Program-made: the position numbers and the translations under genes
Shown here: piece by piece, positions 9,837 through 23,615 of the stretch
How positions within the stretch are numbered: position 1 is the stretch's first letter
Layout of the letters: every line of letters begins with the position of its first letter
NCBI GenBank assembly: GCA_028752905.1
Contig: JAQNBH010000002.1
Coordinates: 23,943,059-24,007,058 of the forward strand
DNA: 64,000 bases
Direction of reading: 5' to 3'
Origin: Cladorhizidae sp. MBARI D1340-BT2
Taxonomy: Eukaryota > Porifera > Demospongiae > Poecilosclerida > Cladorhizidae
The notes under the pieces: generated by a model
Database searches by the model: none
The model's input: the letters and a program-made list of their open reading frames with translations, nothing else
Told to the model about the DNA's origin: nothing

Positions 9837-12800
9837 CTTGATATTTGCCCTAATTTGGTCTATATGTTTCTCATTTTCCCCCCGAAAATCTTGTTTTTTT
9901 GCCGTGAAGCTCATAACTTTTCTACACTTTATCCAAAAAAGATAATTTTTATATCACCGGATAGCCCTTCTAATTATCTGTCTTTTGTACGTGCCAAAAT
10001 TTTGAGTACTCTAAGTATTAGCAAGTTATGGTGATTTGAAGTGGTAAGGTTTGGGATTTTTCCTGGCGTTTTCCAGTTGCCAAAGCGGTGGCCTGCCAGT
10101 GAAAAACCACTACATTTATTGATAATCTGTTCACATGTTGCAGATAAGGGCCTTCTCTATCAGTTGACAAAATCTGGGACTTTGGTCTTGTTAATTAGGG
10201 CAGTTATGAATTGTACTCTTACTTGATGCTAAACATGTTCTTGATATTTGCCCTAATTTGGTCTATATGTTTCTCATTTTCCCCCCGAAAATCTTGTTTT
10301 TTTGCCGTGAAGCTCATAACTTTTCTACACTTTATCCAAAAAAGATAATTTTTATATCACCGGATAGCCCTTCTAATTATCTGTCTTTTGTACTTGCCAA
10401 AATTTTGAGTACTCTAAGTATTAGCAAGTTATGGTGATTTGAAGTGGTAAGATTTGGGATTTTTCCTGGCGTTTTCCAGTTGCCAAAGCGGTGGCCTGCC
10501 AGTGAAAAACCACTACATTTATTGATAATCTGTTCACATGTTGCAGATAAGGGCCTTCTCTATCAGTTGACAAAATCTGGGACTTTTGTCTTGTTAATTA
10601 GGGCAGTTATGAATTGTAATCTTACTTGATGCTAAACATGTTCTTGATATTTGCCCTAATTTGGTCTATATGTTTCTCATTTCCCCCCCGAAAATCTGGT
10701 TTTTTTGCCGTGAAGCTCATAACTTTTTTACACTTTACCCAAAAAAGATAATTTTTATATCACCGGATAGGTCTTCTAATTATCTGTCTTTTGTACGTGC
10801 CAAAATTTTGAGTACTCTAAGTATTAGCAAGTTATGGTGATTTGAAGTGGTAAGGTTTGTGATTTTTCCTGGCGTTTTCCAGTTGCCAAAGCGGTGGCCT
10901 GCCAGTGAAAAACCACTACATTTATTGATAATCTGTTCACATGTTGCAGATAAGGGCCTTCTCTATCAGTTGACAAAATCTGGGACTTTGGTCTTGTTAA
11001 TTAGGGCAGTTATGAATTGTACTCTTACTTGATGCTAAACATGTTCTTGATATTTGCCCTAATTTGGTCTATATGTTTCTCATTTTCCCCCCGAAAATCT
11101 TGTTTTTTTGCCGTGAAGCTCATAACTTTCCTACACATTACCCAAAAAAGATAATTTTTATATCACCGGATAACCCTTCTAATTATCTGTCTTTTGTACG
11201 TGCCAAAATTTTGAGTACTCTAAGTATTAGGAAGTTATGATGATTTCAAGTGGTAAGGTTTGTGATTTTTCCTGGCGTTTTCCAGTTGCCAAAGCGGTGG
11301 CCTGCCAGTGAAAAACCACTACATTTATTGATAATCTGTTCACATGTTGCAGATAAGGGCCTTCTCTATCAGTTGACAAAATCTGGGACTTTGGTCTTGT
11401 TAATTAGGGCAGTTATGAATTGTACTCTTACTTGATGCTAAACATGTTCTTGATATTTGCCCTAATTTGGTCTATATGTTTCTCATTTTCCCCCCGAAAA
11501 TCTTGTTTTTTTGCCGTGAAGCTCATAACATTTCTACACTTTACCCCAAAAAGATAATTTTTATATCACCGGATAGCTCTTCTAATTATCTGTCTTTTGT
11601 ACGTGCCAAAATTTTAAGTACTCTAAGTATTAGCAAGTTATGGTGATTTGAAGTGGTAAGGTTTGGGATTTTTCCTGGCGTTTTACAGTTGCCAAAGCGG
11701 TGGCCTGCCAGTGAAAAACCACTACATTTATTGATAATCTGTTCACATGTTGCAGATAAGGGCCTTCTCTATCAGTTGACAAAATCTGGGACTTTGGTCT
11801 TGTTAATTAGGGCAGTTATGAATTGTACTCTTACTTGATGCTAAACATGTTCTTGATATTTAAAAAAGATAATTTTTATATCACCGGATAGCCCTTCTAA
11901 TTATCTGTCTTTTGTACGTGCCAAAATTTTGAGTACTCTAAGTATTAGCAAGTTATGGTGATTTGAAGTGGTAAGGTTTGGGATTTTTCCTGGCGTTTTC
12001 CAGTTGCCAAAGCGGTGGCCTGCCAGTGAAAAACCACTACATTTATTGATAATCTGTTCACATGTTGCAGATAAGGGCCTTCTCTATCAGTTGACAAAAT
12101 CTGGGACTTTGGTCTTGTTAATTAGGGCAGTTATGAATTGTACTCTTACTTGATGCTAAACATGTTCTTGATATTTGCCCTAATTTGGTCTATATGTTTC
12201 TCATTTTCCCCCCGAAAATCTTGTTTTTTTGCCGTGAAGCTCATAACTTTTTTACACTTTACCCAAAAAAGATAATTTTTATATCACCGGATAGCTCTTC
12301 TAATTATCTGTCTTTTGTACGTGCCAAAATTTTGAGTACTCTAAGTATTAGCAAGTTATGGTGATTTGAAGTGGTAAGGTTTGTGATTTTTCCTGGCGTT
12401 TTCCAGTTGCCAAAGCGGTGGCCTGCCAGTGAAAAACCACTACATTTATTGATAATCTGTTCACATGTTGCAGATAAGGGCCTTCTCTATCAGTTGACAA
12501 AATCTGGGACTTTGGTCTTGTTAATTAGGGCAGTTATGAATTGTACTCTTACTTGATGCTAAACATGTTCTTGATATTTGCCCTAATTTGGTCTATATGT
12601 TTCTCATTTTCCCCCCGAAAATCTTGTTTTTTTGCCGTGAAGCTCATAACTTTTTTACACTTTACCCCAAAAAGATAATTTTTATATCACCGGATAGCTC
12701 TTCTAATTATCTGTCTTTTGTACGTGCCAAAATTTTGAGTACTCTAAGTATTAGCAAGTTATGGTGATTTGAAATGGTAAGGTTTGTGATTTTTCCTGGC

Positions 12801-14587
12801 GTTTTCCAGTTGCCAAAGCGGTGGCCTGCCAGTGAAAAACCACTACATTTATTGATAATCTGTTCACATGTTGCAGATAAGGGCCTTCTCTATCAGTTGA
12901 CAAAATCTGGGACTTTGGTCTTGTTAATTAGGGCAGTTATGAATTGTACTCTTACTTGATGCTAAACATGTTCTTGATATTTGCCCTAATTTGGTCTATA
13001 TGTTTCTCATTTTCCCCCCGAAAATCTTGTTTTTTTGCCGTGAAGCTCATAACTTTTCTACACTTTACCCAAAAAAGATAATTTTTATATCACCGGATAG
13101 CTCTTCTAATTATCTGTCTTTTGTACGTGCCAAAATTTTGAGTACTCTAAGTATTAGCAAGTTATGGTGATTTGAAATGGTAAGGTTTGTGATTTTTCCT
13201 GGCGTTTTCCAGTTGCCAAAGCGGTGGCCTGCCAGTGAAAAACCACTACATTTATTGATAATCTGTTCACATGTTGCAGATAAGGGCCTTCTCTATCAGT
13301 TGACAAAATCTGGGACTTTGGTCTTGTTAATTAGGGCAGTTATGAATTGTACTCTTACTTGATGCTAAACATGTTCTTGATATTTGCCCTAATTTGGTCT
13401 ATATGTTTCTCATTTCCCCCCCGAAAATCTTGTTGTTTTGCCGTGAAGCTCATAACTTTTCTACACTTTACCCAAAAAAGATAATTTTTATATCACCGGA
13501 TAGCTCTTCTAATTATCTGTCTTTTGTACGTGCCAAAATTTTGAGTACTCTAAGTATTAGCAAGTTATGGTGATTTGAAGTGGTAAGGTTTGAGAATTTT
13601 CCTGGCGTTTTCCAGTTGCCAAAGCGGTGTCCTGCCAGTGAAAAACCACTACATTTATTGATAATCTGTTCACATGTTGCAGATAAGGGCCTTCTCTATC
13701 AGTTGACAAAATCTGGGACTTTGGTCTTGTTAATTAGGGCAGTTATGAATTGTACTCTTACTTGATGCTAAACATGTTCTTGATATTTGCCCTAATTGGG
13801 TCTATATGTTTCTCATTTTCCCCCCGAAAATCTTTTTTTTTTGCCGTGAAGCTCATAACATTTCTACACTTTACCCAAAAAAGATAATATTTATATCACC
13901 GGATAGCCCTTCTAATTATCTGTCTTTTGTACTTGCCAAAATGTTGAGTACTCTAAGTATTAAGAAGTTATGATGATTTGAAGTGGTAAGGTTTGTGATT
14001 TTTCCTGGCGTTTTCCAGTTGCCAAAGCGGTGGCCTGCCAGTGAAAAACCACTACATTTATTGATAATCTGTTCACATGTTGCAGATAAGGGCCTTCTCT
14101 ATCAGTTGACAAAATCTGGGACTTTGGTCTTGTTAATTAGGGCAGTTATGAATTGTACTCTTACTTGATGCTAAACATGTTCTTGATATTTGCCCTAATT
14201 TGGACTATATTATGTTTCTCATTTTCCCCCCGAAAATCTTGTTTTTTTGCCGTGAAGCTCATAACTTTGCTACACTTTACCCAAAAAAGATAATTTTTAT
14301 ATCACCGAATAGCCCTTCTAATTATCTGTCTTTTGAACGTGCCAAAATTTTGAGTACTCTAAGTATTAGGAAGTTATGATGATTTCAAGTGGTAAGGTTT
14401 GTGATTTTTCCTGGCGTTTTCCAGTTGCCAAAGCGGTGGCCTGCCAGTGAAAAACCACTACATTTATTGATAATCTGTTCACATGTTGCAGATAAGGGCC
14501 TTCTCTATCAGTTGACAAAATCTGGGACTTTGGTCTTGTTAATTAGGGCAGTTATGAATTGTACTCTTACTTGATGCTAAACATGTT
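9837..14587 (+). repeat. A-unit array, 12 units
   Basis: Unit starts are 9837, 10240, 10643, 11046, 11449, 11852 (short), 12167, 12570, 12973, 13376, 13779 and 14182 (406 bp). The last unit has GGACTATATTATG instead of GGTCTATATG and CACCGAATAG instead of CACCGGATAG, and it breaks the 9607-bp match to the left end. Confidence 0.95.
11852..12166 (+). repeat. Short A unit, 315 bp
   Basis: Counterpart of the short unit at 2245, offset 9607 bp, with the same deletion junction. Confidence 0.95.
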
Positions 14588-15093
14588 AGCTTCGTAGATT
14601 ATCCACACTTCACTGAATAGACTTGATGTATAGCTATTAAGATAGGACTCTCTAAGTGCTCTCTCTTGATACCTAACATCCATATATTCTGCACACTTCA
14701 CTGTAATGGACTTGCAAGATAGGTATCTCTCAGTGTTCTCTATCTTGAGCTAAACATGTTAGCTTCATAGATTCTCCACACTTCACTGAATAGACTTGAT
14801 ATATAGTTCTAAAGGTAGGCCTCTCTCTGTTCTCTCTCTTGATACCAAACATCCGTATATTCCGCATACTTCACAGTAATGGACTTGATAGAATCACAAG
14901 ATAGGTTTCTCTCTGCTCTCTCTTGATGCTAAATAGATTCTCCACACTTCACTGAATAAACTTGATATATAGCTATTAAGATAGGTCTCTCTCTGTGCTC
15001 TCTGTTGATATCAAACATCCATAATATTCTGCACACTTTACTGTAATGGACTTGATATGATTCGAATGATAGGTTTCATTATGTGTTCTCTAT
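14588..15093 (+). repeat. B unit, copy B3 (506 bp, type I)
   Basis: Carries the same type I markers as B2 (GATGTATAGC, GATACCTAAC, TTCCGCAT). It lies 5257 bp after B2. Confidence 0.95.
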
Positions 15094-15496
15094 CTTGATA
15101 TTTGCCCTAATTTGGTCTATATGTTTCTCATTTTCCCCCCGAAAATCTTGTTTTTTTGCCGTGAAGCTCATAACATTTCTACACTTTACCCCAAAAAGAT
15201 AATTTTTATATCACCGGATAGCTCTTCTAATTATCTGTCTTTTGTACGTGCCAAAATTTTAAGTACTCTAAGTATTAGCAAGTTATGGTGATTTGAAGTG
15301 GTAAGGTTTGGGATTTTTCCTGGCGTTTTACAGTTGCCAAAGCGGTGGCCTGCCAGTGAAAAACCACTACATTTATTGATAATCTGTTCACATGTTGCAG
15401 ATAAGGGCCTTCTCTATCAGTTGACAAAATCTGGGACTTTGGTCTTGTTAATTAGGGCAGTTATGAATTGTACTCTTACTTGATGCTAAACTTGTT

Positions 15497-15811
15497 CTTG
15501 ATATTTAAAAAAGATAATTTTTATATCACCGGATAGCCCTTCTAATTATCTGTCTTTTGTACGTGCCAAAATTTTGAGTACTCTAAGTATTAGCAAGTTA
15601 TGGTGATTTGAAGTGGTAAGGTTTGGGATTTTTCCTGGCGTTTTCCAGTTGCCAAAGCGGTGGCCTGCCAGTGAAAAACCACTACATTTATTGATAATCT
15701 GTTCACATGTTGCAGATAAGGGCCTTCTCTATCAGTTGACAAAATCTGGGACTTTGGTCTTGTTAATTAGGGCAGTTATGAATTGTACTCTTACTTGATG
15801 CTAAACATGTT
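15497..15811 (+). repeat. Short A unit, 315 bp
   Basis: Standard 88-bp deletion junction. The preceding A unit ends AACTTGTT instead of AACATGTT, breaking the terminal palindrome. Confidence 0.95.
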
Positions 15812-17424
15812 CTTGATATTTGCCCTAATTTGGTCTATATGTTTCTCATTTTCCCCCCGAAAATCTTGTTTTTTTGCCGTGAAGCTCATAACTTTTTTAC
15901 ACTTTACCCAAAAAAGATAATTTTTATATCACCGGATAGCTCTTCTAATTATCTGTCTTTTGTACGTGCCAAAATTTTGAGTACTCTAAGTATTAGCAAG
16001 TTATGGTGATTTGAAGTGGTAAGGTTTGTGATTTTTCCTGGCGTTTTCCAGTTGCCAAAGCGGTGGCCTGCCAGTGAAAAACCACTACATTTATTGATAA
16101 TCTGTTCACATGTTGCAGATAAGGGCCTTCTCTATCAGTTGACAAAATCTGGGACTTTGGTCTTGTTAATTAGGGCAGTTATGAATTGTACTCTTACTTG
16201 ATGCTAAACATGTTCTTGATATTTGCCCTAATTTGGTCTATATGTTTCTCATTTTCCCCCCGAAAATCTTGTTTTTTTGCCGTGAAGCTCATAACTTTTT
16301 TACACTTTACCCAAAAAAGATAATTTTTATATCACCGGATAGCTCTTCTAATTATCTGTCTTTTGTACGTGCCAAAATTTTGAGTACTCTAAGTATTAGC
16401 AAGTTATGGTGATTTGAAATGGTAAGGTTTGTGATTTTTCCTGGCGTTTTCCAGTTGCCAAAGCGGTGGCCTGCCAGTGAAAAACCACTACATTTATTGA
16501 TAATCTGTTCACATGTTGCAGATAAGGGCCTTCTCTATCAGTTGACAAAATCTGGGACTTTGGTCTTGTTAATTAGGGCAGTTATGAATTGTACTCTTAC
16601 TTGATGCTAAACATGTTCTTGATATTTGCCCTAATTTGGTCTATATGTTTCTCATTTTCCCCCCGAAAATCTTGTTGTTTTGCCGTGAAGCTCATAACTT
16701 TTCTATACTTTACCCAAAAAAGATAATTTTTATATCACCGGATAGCTCTTCTAATTATCTGTCTTTTGTACGTGCCAAAATTTTGAGTACTCTAAGTATT
16801 AGCAAGTTATGGTGATTTGAAGTGGTAAGGTTTGAGAATTTTCCTGGCGTTTTCCAGTTGCCAAAGCGGTGTCCTGCCAGTGAAAAACCACTACATTTAT
16901 TGATAATCTGTTCACATGTTGCAGATAAGGGCCTTCTCTATCAGTTGACAAAATCTGGGACTTTGGTCTTGTTAATTAGGGCAGTTATGAATTGTACTCT
17001 TACTTGATGCTAAACATGTTCTTGATATTTGCCCTAATTGGGTCTATATGTTTCTCATTTCCCCCCCGAAAATCTTCTTTTTTTTGCCGTGAAGCTCATA
17101 ACATTTCTACACTTTACCCAAAAAAGATAATATTTATATCACCGGATAGCCCTTCTAATTATCTGTCTTTTGTACTTGCCAAAATGTTGAGTACTCTAAG
17201 TATTAAGAAGTTATGATGATTTGAAGTGGTAAGGTTTGTGATTTTTCCTGGCGTTTTCCAGTTGCCAAAGCGGTGGCCTGCCAGTGAAAAACCACTACAT
17301 TTATTGATAATCTGTTCACATGTTGCAGATAAGGGCCTTCTCTATCAGTTGACAAAATCTGGGACTTTGGTCTTGTTAATTAGGGCAGTTATGAATTGTA
17401 CTCTTACTTGATGCTAAACATGTT

Positions 17425-17739
17425 CTTGATATTTAAAAAAGATAATTTTTATATCACCGGATAGCCCTTCTAATTATCTGTCTTTTGTACGTGCCAAAAT
17501 TTTGAGTACTCTAAGTATTAGCAAGTTATGGTGATTTGAAGTGGTAAGGTTTGTGATTTTTCCTGGCGTTTTCCAGTTGCCAAAGCGGTGGCCTGCCAGT
17601 GAAAAACCACTACATTTATTGATAATCTGTTCACATGTTGCAGATAAGGGCCTTCTCTATCAGTTGACAAAATCTGGGACTTTGGTCTTGTTAATTAGGG
17701 CAGTTATGAATTGTACTCTTACTTGATGCTAAACATGTT
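17425..17739 (+). repeat. Short A unit, 315 bp
   Basis: Standard deletion junction. Unlike the earlier short units, its conserved half has GTTTGTGATT. Confidence 0.95.
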
Positions 17740-19755
17740 CTTGATATTTGCCCTAATTTGGTCTATATGTTTCTCATTTCCCCCCCGAAAATCTTGTTTT
17801 TTTGCCGTGAAGCTCATAACTTTTTTACACTTTACCCCAAAAAGATAATTTTTATATCACCGGATAGCTCTTCTAATTATCTGTCTTTTGTACGTGCCAA
17901 AATTTTGAGTACTCTAAGTATTAGCAAGTTATGGTGATTTGAAATGGTAAGGTTTGTGATTTTTCCTGGCGTTTTCCAGTTGCCAAAGCGGTGGCCTGCC
18001 AGTGAAAAACCACTACATTTATTGATAATCTGTTCACATGTTGCAGATAAGGGCCTTCTCTATCAGTTGACAAAATCTGTGACTTTGGTCTTGTTAATTA
18101 GGGCAGTTATGAATTGTACTCTTACTTGATGCTAAACATGTTCTTGATATTTGCCCTAATTTGGTCTATATGTTTCTCATTTCCCCCCCGAAAATCTTGT
18201 TTTTTTGCCGTGAAGCTCATAACTTTTCTACACTTTACCCAAAAAAGATAATTTTTATATCACCGAATAGCCCTTCTAATTATCTGTCTTTTGTACGTGC
18301 CAAAATTTTGAGTACTCTAAGTATTAGCAAGTTATGGTGATTTGAAGTGGTAAGGTTTGTGATTTTTCCTGGCGTTTTCCAGTTGCCAAAGCGGTGGCCT
18401 GCCAGTGAAAAACCACTACATTTATTGATAATCTGTTCACATGTTGCAGATAAGGGCCTTCTCTATCAGTTGACAAAATCTGGGACTTTGGTCTTGTTAA
18501 TTAGGGCAGTTATGAATTGTACTCTTACTTGATGCTAAACATGTTCTTGATATTTGCCCTAATTTGGTCTATATGTTTCTCATTTTCCCCCCGAAAATCT
18601 TGTTTTTTTGCCGTGAAGCTCATAACTTTTCTACACTTTACCCAAAAAAGATAATTTTTATATCACCGGATAGCTCTTCTAATTATCTGTCTTTTGTACG
18701 TGCCAAAATTTTGAGTACTCTAAGTATTAGCAAGTTATGGTGATTTGAAATGGTAAGGTTTGTGATTTTTCCTGGCGTTTTCCAGTTGCCAAAGCGGTGG
18801 CCTGCCAGTGAAAAACCACTACATTTATTGATAATCTGTTCACATGTTGCAGATAAGGGCCTTCTCTATCAGTTGACAAAATCTGGGACTTTGGTCTTGT
18901 TAATTAGGGCAGTTATGAATTGTACTCTTACTTGATGCTAAACATGTTCTTGATATTTGCCCTAATTTGGTCTATATGTTTCTCATTTTCCCCCCGAAAA
19001 TCTTGTTGTTTTGCCGTGAAGCTCATAACTTTTCTATACTTTACCCAAAAAAGATAATTTTTATATCACCGGATAGCTCTTCTAATTATCTGTCTTTTGT
19101 ACGTGCCAAAATTTTGAGTACTCTAAGTATTAGCAAGTTATGGTGATTTGAAGTGGTAAGGTTTGAGAATTTTCCTGGCGTTTTCCAGTTGCCAAAGCGG
19201 TGTCCTGCCAGTGAAAAACCACTACATTTATTGATAATCTGTTCACATGTTGCAGATAAGGGCCTTCTCTATCAGTTGACAAAATCTGGGACTTTGGTCT
19301 TGTTAATTAGGGCAGTTATGAATTGTACTCTTACTTGATGCTAAACATGTTCTTGATATTTGCCCTAATTGGGTCTATATGTTTCTCATTTCCCCCCCGA
19401 AAATCTTCTTTTTTTTGCCGTGAAGCTCATAACATTTCTACACTTTACCCAAAAAAGATAATATTTATATCACCGGATAGCCCTTCTAATTATCTGTCTT
19501 TTGTACTTGCCAAAATGTTGAGTACTCTAAGTATTAAGAAGTTATGATGATTTGAAGTGGTAAGGTTTGTGATTTTTCCTGGCGTTTTCCAGTTGCCAAA
19601 GCGGTGGCCTGCCAGTGAAAAACCACTACATTTATTGATAATCTGTTCACATGTTGCAGATAAGGGCCTTCTCTATCAGTTGACAAAATCTGGGACTTTG
19701 GTCTTGTTAATTAGGGCAGTTATGAATTGTACTCTTACTTGATGCTAAACATGTT

Positions 19756-20070
19756 CTTGATATTTAAAAAAGATAATTTTTATATCACCGGATAGCCCTT
19801 CTAATTATCTGTCTTTTGTACGTGCCAAAATTTTGAGTACTCTAAGTATTAGCAAGTTATGGTGATTTGAAGTGGTAAGGTTTGTGATTTTTCCTGGCGT
19901 TTTCCAGTTGCCAAAGCGGTGGCCTGCCAGTGAAAAACCACTACATTTATTGATAATCTGTTCACATGTTGCAGATAAGGGCCTTCTCTATCAGTTGACA
20001 AAATCTGGGACTTTGGTCTTGTTAATTAGGGCAGTTATGAATTGTACTCTTACTTGATGCTAAACATGTT
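19756..20070 (+). repeat. Short A unit, 315 bp
   Basis: 2331-bp-period counterpart of the short unit at 17425, also GTTTGTGATT. Confidence 0.95.
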
Positions 20071-23000
20071 CTTGATATTTGCCCTAATTTGGTCTATATG
20101 TTTCTCATTTTCCCCCCGAAAATCTTGTTTTTTTGCCGTGAAGCTCATAACTTTTTTACACTTTACCCCAAAAAGATAATTTTTATATCACCGGATAGCT
20201 CTTCTAATTATCTGTCTTTTGTACGTGCCAAAATTTTGAGTACTCTAAGTATTAGCAAGTTATGGTGATTTGAAATGGTAAGGTTTGTGATTTTTCCTGG
20301 CGTTTTCCAGTTGCCAAAGCGGTGGCCTGCCAGTGAAAAACCACTACATTTATTGATAATCTGTTCACATGTTGCAGATAAGGGCCTTCTCTATCAGTTG
20401 ACAAAATCTGGGACTTTGGTCTTGTTAATTAGGGCAGTTATGAATTGTACTCTTACTTGATGCTAAACATGTTCTTGATATTTGCCCTAATTTGGTCTAT
20501 ATGTTTCTCATTTTCCCCCCGAAAATCTTGTTTTTTTGCCGTGAAGCTCATAACTTTTCTACACTTTACCCAAAAAAGATAATTTTTATATCACCGGATA
20601 GCTCTTCTAATTATCTGTCTTTTGTACGTGCCAAAATTTTGAGTACTCTAAGTATTAGCAAGTTATGGTGATTTGAAATGGTAAGGTTTGTGATTTTTCC
20701 TGGCGTTTTCCAGTTGCCAAAGCGGTGGCCTGCCAGTGAAAAACCACTACATTTATTGATAATCTGTTCACATGTTGCAGATAAGGGCCTTCTCTATCAG
20801 TTGACAAAATCTGGGACTTTGGTCTTGTTAATTAGGGCAGTTATGAATTGTACTCTTACTTGATGCTAAACATGTTCTTGATATTTGCCCTAATTTGGTC
20901 TATATGTTTCTCATTTCCCCCCCGAAAATCTTGTTGTTTTGCCGTGAAGCTCATAACTTTTCTACACTTTACCCAAAAAAGATAATTTTTATATCACCGG
21001 ATAGCTCTTCTAATTATCTGTCTTTTGTACGTGCCAAAATTTTGAGTACTCTAAGTATTAGCAAGTTATGGTGATTTGAAGTGGTAAGGTTTGAGAATTT
21101 TCCTGGCGTTTTCCAGTTGCCAAAGCGGTGTCCTGCCAGTGAAAAACCACTACATTTATTGATAATCTGTTCACATGTTGCAGATAAGGGCCTTCTCTAT
21201 CAGTTGACAAAATCTGGGACTTTGGTCTTGTTAATTAGGGCAGTTATGAATTGTACTCTTACTTGATGCTAAACATGTTCTTGATATTTGCCCTAATTGG
21301 GTCTATATGTTTCTCATTTTCCCCCCGAAAATCTTTTTTTTTTGCCGTGAAGCTCATAACATTTCTACACTTTACCCCAAAAAGATAATATTTATATCAC
21401 CGGATAGCCCTTCTAATTATCTGTCTTTTGTACTTGCCAAAATGTTGAGTACTCTAAGTATTAAGAAGTTATGATGATTTGAAGTGGTAAGGTTTGTGAT
21501 TTTTCCTGGCGTTTTCCAGTTGCCAAAGCGGTGGCCTGCCAGTGAAAAACCACTACATTTATTGATAATCTGTTCACATGTTGCAGATAAGGGCCTTCTC
21601 TATCAGTTGACAAAATCTGGGACTTTGGTCTTGTTAATTAGGGCAGTTATGAATTGTACTCTTACTTGATGCTAAACATGTTCTTGATATTTGCCCTAAT
21701 TTGGACTATATTATGTTTCTCATTTTCCCCCCGAAAATCTTGTTTTTTTGCCGTGAAGCTCATAACTTTGCTACACTTTACCCAAAAAAGATAATTTTTA
21801 TATCACCGGATAGCCCTTCTAATTATCTGTCTTTTGTACGTGCCAAAAGTTTGAGTACTCTAAGTATTAGCAAGTTATGGTGATTTGAAGTGGTAAGGTT
21901 TGGGATTTTTCCTGGCGTTTTCCAGTTGCCAAAGCGGTGGCCTGCCAGTGAAAAACCACTACATTTATTGATAATCTGTTCACATGTTGCAGATAAGGGC
22001 CTTCTCTATCAGTTGACAAAATCTGTGACTTTGGTCTTGTTAATTAGGGCAGTTATGAATTGTACTCTTACTTGATGCTAAACATGTTCTTGATATTTGC
22101 CCTAATTTGGTCTATATGTTTCTCATTTCCCCCCCGAAAATCTTGTTTTTTTGCCGTGAAGCTCATAACTTTTCTACACTTTACCCAAAAAAGATAATTT
22201 TTATATCACCGAATAGCCCTTCTAATTATCTGTCTTTTGTACGTGCCAAAATTTTGAGTACTCTAAGTATTAGCAAGTTATGGTGATTTGAAGTGGTAAG
22301 GTTTGGGATTTTTCCTGGCGTTTTCCAGTTGCCAAAGCGGTGTCCTGCCAGTGAAAAACCACTACATTTATTGATAATCTGTTCACATGTTGCAGATAAG
22401 GGCCTTCTCTATCAGTTGACAAAATCTGGGACTTTGGTCTTGTTAATTAGGGCAGTTATGAATTGTACTCTTACTTGATGCTAAACATGTTCTTGATATT
22501 TGCCCTAATTGGGTCTATATGTTTCTCATTTTCCCCCCGAAAATCTTTTTTTTTTGCCGTGAAGCTCATAACATTTCTACACTTTACCCAAAAAAGATAA
22601 TATTTATATCACCGGATAGCCCTTCTAATTATCTGTCTTTTGTACTTGCCAAAATGTTGAGTACTCTAAGTATTAAGAAGTTATGTTGATTTGAAGTGGT
22701 AAGGTTTGTGATTTTTCCTGGCGTTTTCCAGTTGCCAAAGCGGTGGCCTGCCAGTGAAAAACCACTACATTTATTGATAATCTGTTCACATGTTGCAGAT
22801 AAGGGCCTTCTCTATCAGTTGACAAAATCTGGGACTTTGGTCTTGTTAATTAGGGCAGTTATGAATTGTACTCTTACTTGATGCTAAACATGTTCTTGAT
22901 ATTTGCCCTAATTTGGACTATATTATGTTTCTCATTTTCCCCCCGAAAATCTTGTTTTTTTGCCGTGAAGCTCATAACTTTGCTACACTTTACCCCAAAA

Positions 23001-23300
23001 AGATAATTTTTATATCACCGAATAGCCCTTCTAATTATCTGTCTTTTGAACGTGCCAAAATGTTGAGTACTCTAAGTATTAGGAAGTTATGGTGATTTGA
23101 AGTGGTAAGGTTTGTGATTTTTCCTGGCGTTTTCCAGTTGCCAAAGCGGTGGCCTGCCAGTGAAAAACCACTACATTTATTGATAATCTGTTCACATGTT
23201 GCAGATAAGGGCCTTCTCTATCAGTTGACAAAATCTGGGACTTTGGTCTTGTTAATTAGGGCAGTTATGAATTGTACTCTTACTTGATGCTAAACATGTT

Positions 23301-23615
23301 CTTGATATTTAAAAAAGATAATTTTTATATCACCGGATAGCCCTTCTAATTATCTGTCTTTTGTACGTGCCAAAATTTTGAGTACTCTAAGTATTAGCAA
23401 GTTATGGTGATTTGAAGTGGTAAGGTTTGGGATTTTTCCTGGCGTTTTCCAGTTGCCAAAGCGGTGGCCTGCCAGTGAAAAACCACTACATTTATTGATA
23501 ATCTGTTCACATGTTGCAGATAAGGGCCTTCTCTATCAGTTGACAAAATCTGGGACTTTGGTCTTGTTAATTAGGGCAGTTATGAATTGTACTCTTACTT
23601 GATGCTAAACATGTT
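23301..23615 (+). repeat. Short A unit, 315 bp
   Basis: First s element of the x-y-s trimers. Standard junction. Confidence 0.95.

Larger units (their letters stand above)
1..14203 (+). repeat. Long-range repeat, 9607-bp period
   Basis: Bases 1 to about 4596 recur at 9608 to about 14203, from the middle of B through the A unit starting at 4172/13779. Differences are few. For example, GTCTGGTTAATT at 579 is GTCTTGTT in the later copy, and the unit at 2963 has GTTTGGG where 12570 has GTTTGTG. The match ends where the later copy has GGACTATATTATG. Confidence 0.88.
16300..20455 (+). repeat. Higher-order repeat, 2331-bp period, two copies
   Basis: About 16300-18124 matches 18631-20455. Shared rare markers are TTCTATACTTT (16702 and 19033), a 404-bp unit with CTTCTTTTTTTTGCC (17021 and 19352) and a short unit (17425 and 19756). 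The period equals four 403-bp units, one of 404 and one of 315. Confidence 0.82.
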
